Source: Bimuria novae-zelandiae CBS 107.79
Taxonomy: Eukaryota; Ascomycota; Dothideomycetes; Pleosporales; Didymosphaeriaceae
Direction of reading: 5' to 3'
Assembly: GCA_010015655.1 (NCBI GenBank)
Contig: ML976707.1
Span: forward strand, 334,237-357,364
DNA length: 23,128 nucleotides
Below, piece by piece: positions 8,901 to 17,303 of this stretch. The position numbers and the translations under genes are program-made. The first letter of the stretch is position 1; the number at the start of each line of letters is the position of its first letter. Below the pieces are notes generated by a model. The model ran no database searches. It saw only the letters and a list, made by a program, of their open reading frames with translations, and was not told where the DNA came from.

Positions 8901-10730
8901 TTTAAGGGCTTAAGGGCCTGGATGACCTAGTCGTCTATGCCAGGTTAAGGCATCTGCCTTCTTTGGCCTTTTGGTGTGGGTGTTGGTTTTGTGCGCTATG
9001 TGGGCAGCTGGTACACTATTAATAACTATGCAGCGTAATAGGGCGGATCTGTACTTAAGCACCTATTATCTATATAGCTCCTAAAGCTCTGCTAGCGTCA
9101 TATTATCTCTTCTCTTTAGAGTTGTGGGGTCTGCTTTTATGTCCCACCAAAGGCCTTGCTTGCGGAGTAATCGGAACGACACTAGGTTGCAAAGTAGATT
9201 AGGATAATAGGCCACATTATCCAGTTATATTATTTGGTTGCCACTTGCACTCCGTATGTTAAGGTGGACGCTCCTATATCCTTTAATCTATACTTGTGTA
9301 TTGCCAGCCCATATAAAGTCTCTAGGCGACGGTGGCCTATACGAGACAAAGCGATTGATATTGTTAAAAATGTGGCAAGTTATGCCTGAATCGAGGATAG
9401 CTAAGTATCGTAATGGGTACGTGTTTGGATTGGTATGGAAGGATGCTGTATTAAAGCTTACTAGGATTTTAGTAATCTTTTGTCTATCTAGTTACTTATC
9501 GTTAGCCTTAGTGATTCGCGTTGGAGTAGGAGTGTGTAATAGTTTAATTCTTAGTGTTTAAGATCTTAGTCTCTTAAGAGCTCTTAAGGCTTCTTGCAGC
9601 TCTAAGTCGTGCTCTAACTTAAATTAGATTAGCTTTGCTATGAAAGGCTTTAGCTTAAACTATTTAGGTTGTTTCTTTAGGAATGCATAGAAGTAATCTC
9701 TTAGAGCATAACGCTAATTACAAGTAGGGCAGTGTTTACTATTAGTTATTACTGGCTTATAATTGCTTGTGGCAGACCGCTTAGTTCTAGTACTAAGACT
9801 GTTATTTTGTTGTTTAAGGGGTCTTCCCCTTGGTTTAAATAATGCTACTTTATCCACAAGAGAGGCGTCCCTCTCTGTGGCCTGGGTGGATTTACCACCT
9901 TTAGCGAGAAATAACTCTGTAGTAGCAAAAGCGCCTTTTTATTTGCCCTTATTCGGGTGCTGGAGATTTATATAGTCTTGGAAGAGTCTTATTGTGCCTT
10001 CCCTGGAGACGGACGGGTCCTTTCTCTAGGTTGACTAAAAATTTGTAACCTATTAAGAGGTAATATAATTAACTACTTTTATAAAGTCTTCTTTAACTAC
10101 GCTTAGCTGCTAAAGCTCTCCTACCCCTTAGGTTTCTGCTTTAGTAGCCGCGTAATTATACTTATTTAGCCATGTGTGCCAGGTAGTTACGCTTCTCATG
10201 GGCTTAATTGCCTTATAATATCAGGTCCTTGCCCGCATTTGCTCATGCTCTAGGTTAACACTAACTCTAGCTATAAGATTACTAATCTATTGCTTGATTA
10301 ATAGCTCTGGTAAACAGCAATTCTTTTGTAGGTGGGCTGAAACTGTTAATTATAGGTAGATAACTACCTTATTAATGTTTGCCCTCTCCTCTTTGTATTT
10401 GCGATTGTTTATCTTATAGTCTTTTAGGAGTATCTTATAGATATTAATATCGTCCTTATATGCCTTTGTGCCTTGCGTTGATAGTTGCGATAGGTGTATT
10501 AGCGGGGTGTTTGGGTTTGTAGTTACATAAGCTTGTGATGCTTGGTAGAGGCTAATAGCGGGAGGCTTTGGCATAACGGGTTTCGTTTTCGGATTAATAG
10601 GTGAGTCTGGATTAATAATTTTCTAGATATTAAGTAGCTTGTATCGCATTTTGAGTTGTTGCAGCTATATAGTAAAGTTATTATTATTAGTTAGGATAAC
10701 TATAGCGTTTCTAAGGGTAGATTGCGCTAT
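5955..10730 (-). pseudogene. Copia B gag-pol, full length but RIP-inactivated
   Basis: The start codon position (10730-10728) reads ATA where A and C have ATG, a G-to-A change. The frame continues without shift to TAA 5957-5955, 1592 codons, broken only by stops. Order from the N-terminus: Gag; a ruined zinc knuckle near 9730 (stop, His and Cys lost); aspartic protease with intact DSG at residues 447-449 (9392-9384); integrase zinc region near 8940-8830 with LTWHRRLGHPG and KCDAC. The integrase core has its first Asp changed to Asn (8756-8754). Reverse transcriptase follows with MPRGYSRAG and LHKALYGL (7169 on) and the catalytic YVDD altered to YVDN (6989-6978). RNase H follows with TRKSS-, LIAWKANKQD- and TEAELLAL-like segments (about 6530-6050). 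Both aspartate changes are CpA-type transitions. Length and order match fungal Copia polyproteins. Confidence 0.92.
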
Positions 10731-10755
10731 TGTAATTGGTCGTATTAAGGTAGTA

Positions 10756-10766
10756 AGACTCTTAAT
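10756..10766 (-). promoter_or_regulatory. Copia B primer binding site (half-tRNA type)
   Basis: AGACTCTTAAT on the plus strand abuts the LTR start TGTTAGATTT at 10767. It matches the tRNA-Lys(CUU) anticodon arm as in elements A and C. Confidence 0.65.
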
Positions 10767-10911
10767 TGTTAGATTTAATAGTGTTCTGTCACTTTAAGCT
10801 AATGCAATAATAAGAATTAATAGTTATGATAATTAATTAATAATGTTCGTGTTGTGTCTTGTTCGTGTTCTGTTAGACTGCTACCGAAGTCTTCTTTTCT
10901 TGGCGTAGGAT
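10767..10911 (-). repeat. Copia B 5' LTR, inner part
   Basis: It runs from TGTTAGATTT to GGCGTAGGAT, then is interrupted by the Gypsy element. The remainder, 17759-17812, begins TGCCCAGCC exactly where the 3' LTR continues. AGGAT at 10907-10911 is the Gypsy target duplication. Confidence 0.92.
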
Positions 10912-11110
10912 TGTTAAGTCCCTACGGGTAGCTAATCCGTAAGTAGTTAGGGTTGGTTCTTGGGCAGGAGTACTTGTTAGGCAAGGAAGGGGTATTGACT
11001 GCTTGAGCTAGTTAATAGGGTTGTTGGTATCGAGAGGGCGTAGGAGTCACAATCAAATCGACGAGAGCCTGAGTCAAATCCAAACGATAGATTGATAAAC
11101 AGGTTGAACA

Positions 11111-11133
11111 CGAATATCTCAGAGAGATATTCG
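11111..11133. repeat. perfect 10-bp inverted repeat at the U3/R border of the Gypsy LTR
   Basis: CGAATATCTC at 11111-11120 and GAGATATTCG at 11124-11133 are separated by AGA. The hairpin sits between the TATA box (11141-11146) and the inferred start of R (about 11111). It is identical in the 5' LTR. It may be a factor-binding palindrome or shape the 5' end of the RNA, which is an inference. Confidence 0.7.
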
Positions 11134-11160
11134 AGCTCTCTATATACATGCCCTTTTCTG

Positions 11161-11264
11161 CCATCCTGCATACTTTACCATCCGGCCCTTGGCGGGATGG
11201 TGTTGCCATCCGGGATGTCGCTGCCATCCTGTCCTTGGCAGGATGGTTCTTCTTGGCGGGATGG
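11161..11264. repeat. cluster of seven CCATCC/GGATGG hexamers in the Gypsy U3
   Basis: CCATCC occurs at 11161-11166, 11178-11183, 11206-11211 and 11224-11229. GGATGG occurs at 11195-11200, 11241-11246 and 11259-11264. Pairs form inverted repeats; the best has CCATCCTG at 11224-11231 opposite CAGGATGG at 11239-11246. CACGTG follows at 11270-11275. The cluster is duplicated unchanged in the 5' LTR (about 17553-17656). Such dense hexamer arrays in a U3 suggest transcription factor binding, but no factor is known. Confidence 0.65.
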
Positions 11265-11361
11265 TAGGTCACGTGATCTCGGTAGTGCAGTTCCACCGAT
11301 GGTTACCCCGCGGATGCCCATCGTTGGTCCTTGACATTTGTAGGTCGCTCGGATCCTAACA

Positions 11362-11378
11362 TCACCTCCCCCCTTTCT
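11362..11378 (-). promoter_or_regulatory. Gypsy G polypurine tract
   Basis: In element orientation AGAAAGGGGGGAGGTGA directly precedes the TGTTAGGATC start of the 3' LTR. All but one base are purines. It primes plus-strand synthesis and fixes the element's direction. Confidence 0.88.
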
Positions 11379-11435
11379 AGATATCGTCCTGATATCCCTG
11401 CGCCTTTTCGTGGGGCTGCATAAGCGGTCGTCCCA

Positions 11436-11490
11436 TATAAGTATCGTCGTAGGTCCCGGGTATTTCTGAAACCTGATTGCCTTCCTGACC
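11436..11490 (+). promoter_or_regulatory. possible promoter and leader of the antisense gene
   Basis: TATAA at 11436-11440 lies 51 bp before the ATG at 11491, and the ATG context is CTGACCATGCC, favourable for a fungal start. The region lies between the polypurine tract and the antisense gene. Transcription could also begin further upstream in the LTR. This is prediction only. Confidence 0.35.
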
Positions 11491-12102
11491 ATGCCTAAGG
11501 ATCCTAAGCCTCGCAAAGCGCGCGCGCCTCGCAAGAAGACTTCGACCCAAGAGCGACACGATCGTGCCCTTCGTATTCGCGAGTCGTCAAAGGAGATGGT
11601 GTTTCGTTGTGAAAGGTGTACAAAGAAGAATTTGCGATGTTTTGTGGATACCGCATCCGGTCGTTGCGCTGGTTGTATCGCTGCGCATGCTGAGTGCGAG
11701 TTGTATGTTCCTGAAGAGGAATGGGAAAAGGTAGAGCAAGAGAAGCGTGAAAAGCGGCTAGAGTTAGCTCGTGCGAAGGAAGAGATGTTGCGCAGTTAAC
11801 AAGAACTTGCTTGGCATGAGCGTGAGTTATTGGAGATTGAGAGTCGTGAGCAGGAGTTCGCTCGTCGTGATTTGGCGATAGCGAAGGCCACACGAAGCCA
11901 GGAGGCGGACAGCTCGAGTGCGGCCGTCCCGTCCCAAGACATCGATCCTTTCACTGATCTAGGCTGGTCACAGGCCAACAATCTTCTTCCTGATCCATCA
12001 ATGGATCTTCTTCTTAACGAGTTCTTAACTGGTTCTCCTCCCGTTGCTTCTGCTTCCTGGTTTGACGATGGTACTGTGCCAACGTTTGGCGACAGTTTCT
12101 GA
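11491..12102 (+). pseudogene. antisense Zn2Cys6 zinc-cluster protein carried by the Gypsy element, one in-frame stop
   Basis: The gene reads opposite to gag-pol: ATG 11491 to TGA 12100-12102, 204 codons with one stop at codon 103 (TAA at 11797-11799). The neighbouring codon is CAA, so the stop is probably a RIP C-to-T change of a glutamine codon. A basic N-terminus (MPKDPKPRKARAPRKK) leads to cysteines at residues 40, 43, 50, 59, 62 and 69, spaced C-x2-C-x6-C-x8-C-x2-C-x6-C. That matches the fungal Zn2Cys6 DNA-binding cluster, with Lys/Arg between the second and third Cys. Residues about 74-135 are charged and heptad-like (coiled coil). Residues about 144-203 are Ser/Asp-rich with hydrophobic patches (DIDPFTDLGW, DPSMDLLLNEFL), resembling an activation region. 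No fungal_trans middle domain is present. Its last 89 bp overlap the end of pol. Base composition is GC-balanced and almost free of RIP. The zinc cluster is well supported; the transcription factor role is inferred. Confidence 0.75.
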
Positions 12103-15100
12103 GGTTTGCTTCTAGTTCCTATGTATTTTCTAAGTGTGGATATCCTTTCTACTTAATTAAGTAGGTTCTTGGCTAATCTGTGTGTCGTAGTATCTTTTTA
12201 ACTTCGAATTCGGTTTCTTCCTTTGGCTAGTGATAGAAGGTGGTTTCGACTGGTGTCCCTAGGTCTGCAGGTTCTAATCAATCGACATAGAATACCAGGT
12301 GTATCTTTGCGTCTGGTGGTAGTTCCAATTAGTAGTTAACCAGTGATATTTGTTCTGAAATGAAAAATAGCCTAACTTTAACATAATCTAGTTTCTTGTG
12401 CTTTTTCTTCTAGGTTTAAAGATTTCTCGTAAGCAGATATGCTTTATCCCCCTTCTTTAGCTAAGGTGCCGTTTTTCGTTTCTTGTTAGTGTAGGAAATG
12501 CTTTGCTATTAAGCTTTCTTAAGGTTTTTTCGGAGTTGTTCGTGTATTCTTTTTATGTTTTCTGCCATGTTGATGGCTTCTTCCGTCTTAATCGTTATAA
12601 GAAATACTTAATTAAAGAGATATAGGTATCTTCCGTAGTTTGCATAAAATAGTGTGTGTCCTGTTGCTACTAATACCTTGTTATTATATGCTAATTGTGC
12701 TATAAGTAGTAATAAAATCTAGTTATTCTTCTAGTTGTTGCAGTAGATGCGTAGGTACGTTTTAATCGTTTAATTCGTACGTTCTGTCTGTCCGTCCGTT
12801 TGCGGATAATAGGCTGTCGATAACTTCCGTTTTGTTCTAATAAGTGCTATAAGGGTTGTCTAGTAGTTTAATATAAAGAGCTTGTCTCTATCGCTAATAA
12901 TTATCTTTAGAATGCCATGGTGTCGTATAAGTCGATCTAGGATGAGAAACGCGAGTTCCTTAGCCATAGTTATCTTTTAACATGGTAATAGTTCCACGTA
13001 TTTAGTAAATCTGCATATAATTACCAATATCGAGTCGTAGCTTATTCTTGTTACTGGGTCTTTTGACTTAGGTAGTCCAGTTACAAAGTCCATTGCGATA
13101 TCTTCCTATAGTGCTATTAGAATCTAAATTGCCTGCATCTCGCCGTACTTAAGATAAGTGGCATACTTGTTTCGTTGGCAGTCTGCACACTTGCGTATGT
13201 ACATTATTACTGCTTCCTTAATTCCTTAGAATGTGTAATTCCGTTAGATAAGTTCCATTGTTTTTTTAATGCCTGGGTGTCCGTATACTAGGTCATCATG
13301 GTATTGTCGTATAACCTCTGTCTGTTGTTCCTTAGGTACTTCTCGTGTGAGTACAAGGAGTTAGTTAAGTTCTGCTGTAGGTTCTAAAGAACTATTAGGT
13401 TTTTGTTTTAGTATCGCGGAGTGGGTTTTTATTTTATCTCTTATAAGGTCGTGTCGTTAGCTAAGTGCGTCTGCTCGTCCGTTTTCTTTACTAGGTGTAT
13501 ATACGATTTTAAATTTGTATTATCTAAGCGTTTCTGACCATTTTACCTATCTTAGTGTAAGTTCTTTCGTGGTCGTGAAGCGTGTAAGGTTCTTGTAATC
13601 CGTAAAGATCTTAAGTGTAGAGTAGCTAAGAGCGTAGATTCTCTAGTGCTTTAGTATTTTGACAATTACGTATAGTTCTTTGTCGTGTACGTTATATCGT
13701 GTTTCCGTGTCGGTAAACTTGCATGAGTAGTATGCAATAGGGTGCCATTTGCCATCTTTCTCTTGCTTCGCGCAGGCGCCTATCGCGAGGTCGCTTGCGT
13801 CCATTTCGATTCGTAGTGGTTTTCCATCCCTAAAGTAGATAAGTACCGGTGGCATAATGCATGCGGTCTTTAAGAGTTAGAACGACCTTCTACACTTTGT
13901 AGTCTATACGAATAGTGTGTCTTTTCTTATAAAGTTTGTAAGTGGTATCGTGATCTTTGCGTAATCCTTAATAAATTATTAATTAAATCTATAGAATCCT
14001 AAGAATTCTTGGATGTTCTTCGCTGTCTTTAGTATTAGCTAGTTCTTAATGCATTTAATTTTGTTAGGTGCGACTTTAATTCCTTCTGTGCTAATAACGT
14101 GTCCTAGGAATTTAAGTCGTGTTACGTGCTACTTGCACTTCTTTAGTTTAATCCTAAGGTATGCCTTGTCTAGTGCTGTTAACACCGTCTATACATGCAG
14201 AACATAATCTGAATCGTTTTTAGAGTAAACGAGTATATCGTCCATGTATGCGATAACGAATATGTCTAGGTAGTTACAGAGTACGTAGTTAACTAGTGCT
14301 TAGAAGTTTACCGGTGCGTTAGTAAGTCTAAAAGGCATAACTATATATTCGAATAGTCTATAGCGTAACCTAAACGCTGTCTTCTACTCGTCACCTTTCT
14401 TAATTTGTATAAGGTGGTATCTATCTCGTAAATCTATTAGTGTAAAATGTTTAGCTCTTAAGAGTTAGTCTCTTAGCTCTGAGATGTTTGGTAGTAGGTA
14501 TCGATTTTTAATTATTATGTCGTTAATCTTTTAATAGTTAACATATAGTCGTGGTGTGCCGTCTTTCTTTATAATAAACATAAAAGGGCTGGCTGCTAGT
14601 GACTTTAATAGTCGTATATATCCTTTTGCGAGATTTGTCTCGATGAATTCCTTTTCTTGCTGGAGTTCTTTTCTAGTCTTGCCATATAGTGGTCCAAAGG
14701 GTGGCGTTTTCCCTTCTACTAGGTCTATCGCTAGATCCTAGGGCTAATGTTCTAGAAGGTTTGCTTTTCCTTCTCTCTTGGTGAACATATGATTCCATGC
14801 CTGGTAGCATTCTGGAATTTCATGGTTTGTGCTTTCGTCCATCTTCTTGCGCTCTGTGACCTGGTGGTTCCTGCCAGCGTCTGCCAAGGGTTCTTTCCGT
14901 TTTTCGACTGTCCGTCGCGAGACTATAGTGTTAATAGCTCTCTTATCTACTATTATGCTCTATTAATGCGTAGGCTTTACTTGTAATATATAGTTGCAGC
15001 GCTTAAATAATAGCTTCTTTTTTTCTTAGTTAATTGTGGGATTGTGCTTCCTTAACTAGGGTAGTCCTAAAATTACGTCGTGATTGGCTTCCTTAATAAT

Positions 15101-15409
15101 ATTAAGGGTAATTAATTCCTAGTGTCTATAGATCGTGAGGGTAGTTTTAACCTCGTATTTAATCGTTGCTTTGCCGGGCATTAGTTGTCTATTCGCGACA
15201 TGGATAGTATAGGGTATGTCCTTTTTGCGCTTATAGAGTCCTGCTCTATTAAGTGCTTTTCTTAACACATAGCTCTCCTGTGCTCCTAAATCTAGCATGG
15301 CTTTTATCCATGTTTCTTTAAGCTGTACTGGTAGCTTAATTAATGCCTAGCTATTTATAGCATTTAATTCCTTAAAGGCGTCTTCCCTCCTAAGCCTAGG
15401 TCTAAAAAA
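12014..15409 (-). pseudogene. Gypsy G pol: protease, reverse transcriptase, RNase H, integrase, chromodomain
   Basis: Counting from the -1 frameshift site at 15409, the frame runs 1132 codons to TAA 12016-12014 without a shift but with many RIP stops. The protease motif is DLGA at residue 40 (DSGA expected; TCA to TTA). VILGLP follows near 15060. Reverse transcriptase has YMDD at residue 388 (14248) followed by ILVYSK. RNase H has DASD at about residue 537 and YNVHDKEL in an open stretch at 13855-13643. The integrase has a GHPG/CADC zinc region (residues 704-744), and its catalytic Asp 774, Asp 840 and Glu 876 give D-x65-D-x35-E. A GPF-like module follows near 12370. The chromodomain starts at EFEVKKIL (residue 1067) and continues through the KGYP...ENT region, where both Trp codons have become TAG. 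It acts in reverse transcription and integration, and the chromodomain is expected to read histone marks. Confidence 0.92.
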
Positions 15410-17286
15410 GACATCTTTTCTATAGGTAGCTTTATAGGATTAAGGTGTCCTTCCTTCCTCTTCTTCTAAGGCTACTGCTAGCCTTCTTCTAGGAGAGCTT
15501 CACCGTCTTCTTCCTTTGTTACCGTTTTAATCCTAAGGGTCGTAGTCCCTTTCGGTATGCGATTGAACCTATGCTTTCCTTTTTACTCTTTGTGTTCCTT
15601 ATAATCAGGGTGTAAGCATGTTTGCCATTTGTTAGATACGTATTTTTTATTAACTAGTAGCGATATTGCTTAGTTTAGTACTTAGTTAAGGTGTAGAAAG
15701 TATCGCTTTTCACGTTTATCCTAGAGGTGAACGTTATAATAGGTGATAGGGTAGTCGAACCACTCCTATCTGCATTGTTAGTACGTTCGGGGAAAATAAC
15801 TGTATTCCTTAGCTTGGTAATAAATGGTATATTAGTCTTCTCTGCAGAGAGTCCATCGTATGGTCTCATGCGTAGGGTTACGGTGGTCCAGGTCGTACTG
15901 TGGTTCGTAGTTCGGGCTTTCGTTTGGGTATTTCTTCTTAGGGTCTTCGTTTTTGTAGCGAGCGTCTGCCTATTCTCGTTCTGTCTTACTAACTAAGTCA
16001 GGTTGGTAAGCATAATAGAATGCGGCTTCGTAGTCTAGGTCTTGTTATTCTACTACTGTAAAACCAAAGTCTGCTTCTCGTGGTTAGCATTGTTCTAAGA
16101 AGTTGAAAACATTTGTTGTCTTACTAGTAACTGGCTTATTCTAGCTAGGGTAAGGAGTAGGAGATTAAGGCATTAGCTCTATCTCTTCCTTGTCTAAACC
16201 TTTGTGTGCATCCTTATAGAGTCGCGAGTTAGGCAAGTCTAATCGCTCTAAGTCCTTGTTTAGGATGTTAGATTGCTTAATAGAGGGTATCACCTGCTAT
16301 TCTTCGTCGGTTACTTTTGTGTTATCGACGGTAAGTACGTTTAGCTATCTAATAATCTTATTATTAAACCTGTGGTTCCTAGCGATATGACCTAGTTTGT
16401 TACATATAAAGCATTTGCGTGTCTTAGTCCCCTTATGTTAGGTTCTATCTAAGATGCGCTTTTAGTTAGGCTTGCGAAAGCCGTTGGACTTCCTTGTTCC
16501 TTTCTCTAGATTGTTAAACTGGATTCCTTCTATAGGTTAGTAGCTATAAGAGTCGCTTCGTTGCTGTCGTCGAGGTGCTTTTAGTGGCGCCCTGTAGACT
16601 ACAGGTGCCTGTCGTCCAAAACTGACATTCCTCGGGTTTCTGTGAAACTCTTCTTGTAGTGCGAACCATTCTCCATTAATCTGGATAGATTCTTTATATA
16701 GTTTATTAAGGGTATTAAGTTTAGCACTACTGCGTAAGAGTTCTTTACGCACGTTGCGTTTAAGTCCTTGTTAATATATAGTCTTGAGGGATTTATCTTC
16801 CTAGTTAAGTTATACAGCGTACTTGCGAAATTCGGCTGCATACTCTGCTACGGATCGTTATTATTAGATAGTTTAGATAGCTCGTTTGGCTATAGTGGTT
16901 TTGTTGGCAATTCCGAATAGTTACTTAAGGTATTTCTTAAAGTTTAGGTAATCCTTAATAATATTAACTGCGTTAGCGTGACTGTTCATGTAGTCCTCGT
17001 CCTTATTATTATAGTCCATGTCCATATACTTAACTAAGTAAGGATAGATCTATTCTTTAGCTAGTTCTCGCATGTAAGTCGCTGCGAAGATGACTTTCTT
17101 TTTATCTTCAAGGTTATTATCTATGTCGAAGAAGTATAGGTCTAGTTGTAGAAGCCAGGTGTCGAGGAGGCTACGATTGCCATTATATAAATCAGGTTTG
17201 TGCGCCTTGTTCTTAGTATCCTTTATTAGAGTGACACTAGCGTTGCCTGAAGCCATAGAAGAAGTAAGAGTCCTAGTAGTACTCAT
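15364..17286 (-). pseudogene. Gypsy G gag (capsid and nucleocapsid), RIP-degraded
   Basis: The chosen ATG is at 17286-17284, 17 bases after the 5' LTR. An upstream TTG at 17301 also lies in frame but is not a likely start. The frame spans 641 codons to TAA 15366-15364, with many RIP stops after residue 79. The readable first 78 residues include MSTTRTLTSS and then PDLYNGNRSLLDTWLLQL, typical of the retrotransposon gag domain. A zinc knuckle at residue 292 (16413) reads CFICNKLGHIARNH, so the fourth ligand is His where Cys is usual. A long C-terminal region continues in the same phase with CLHPDYKEH and FNRIPKGTT segments near 15600-15530. Gag forms the virus-like particle and packages the RNA. 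Confidence 0.85.
15403..15409 (-). other. -1 programmed ribosomal frameshift site T_TTT_TTA between gag and pol
   Basis: On the minus strand 15409-15403 read TTTTTTA. In the gag phase the codons are TCT TTT TTA, so the heptamer fits X_XXY_YYZ exactly. Slipping back one base enters the frame that carries protease to chromodomain. The gag frame stops 15 codons after the TTA (TAA 15366-15364). A downstream stem was not clearly identifiable. Confidence 0.72.
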
Positions 17287-17293
17287 ATTAAGA

Positions 17294-17303
17294 GTGTTCA
17301 AGA
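17294..17303 (-). promoter_or_regulatory. Gypsy G primer site, candidate self-priming type
   Basis: The internal region starts TCTTGAACAC after the LTR, with no TGG as expected for tRNA 3'-end priming. TTGAACAC is complementary to GTGTTCAA, which in element orientation occurs in the LTR at 11111-11104, just where the transcript should begin (30 bp beyond TATATA). This arrangement resembles the self-primed Tf1/sushi elements. The match is only 8 bp. Confidence 0.45.

Larger units (their letters stand above)
10912..11361 (-). repeat. Gypsy G 3' LTR (450 bp)
   Basis: By eye, all 13 differences from the 5' LTR fall in 10912-11106. The adjoining 255 bp, 11107-11361, are identical in both copies. 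Ten of the 13 are in CpA/TpG context, and 12 have the A/T base in the 5' copy. In element orientation U3 is 11361 down to about 11112, and R-U5 is 11111 down to 10912. Several short open frames inside the LTR are incidental. Confidence 0.93.

Noticed and set aside
9238..9975. Plus-strand open frames of 107 and 70 codons (also 6280-6528, 7630-7824, 2183-2386, 14556-14986, 15727-15996, 20954-21211)
   Set aside because: These are complementary-strand shadows of the Copia and Gypsy gag-pol pseudogenes. The minus strand shows the family motifs in each region.
11161..11264. Hexamer array as a CRISPR-like repeat array
   Set aside because: Units are 6 bp in alternating orientation with irregular spacing, in a eukaryotic LTR. 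There is no spacer-repeat structure.
11012..11559. Several minus- and plus-strand open frames of 60-119 codons in and next to the Gypsy 3' LTR
   Set aside because: They arise because this block is GC-rich and RIP-spared. The LTR ones repeat in the 5' LTR (17461-17824) and show no protein motif.
11504..11893. 129-codon minus-strand frame opposite the zinc-cluster gene
   Set aside because: No recognisable domain. The plus strand has the Zn2Cys6 spacing and a sensible domain layout, so this is taken as the shadow.
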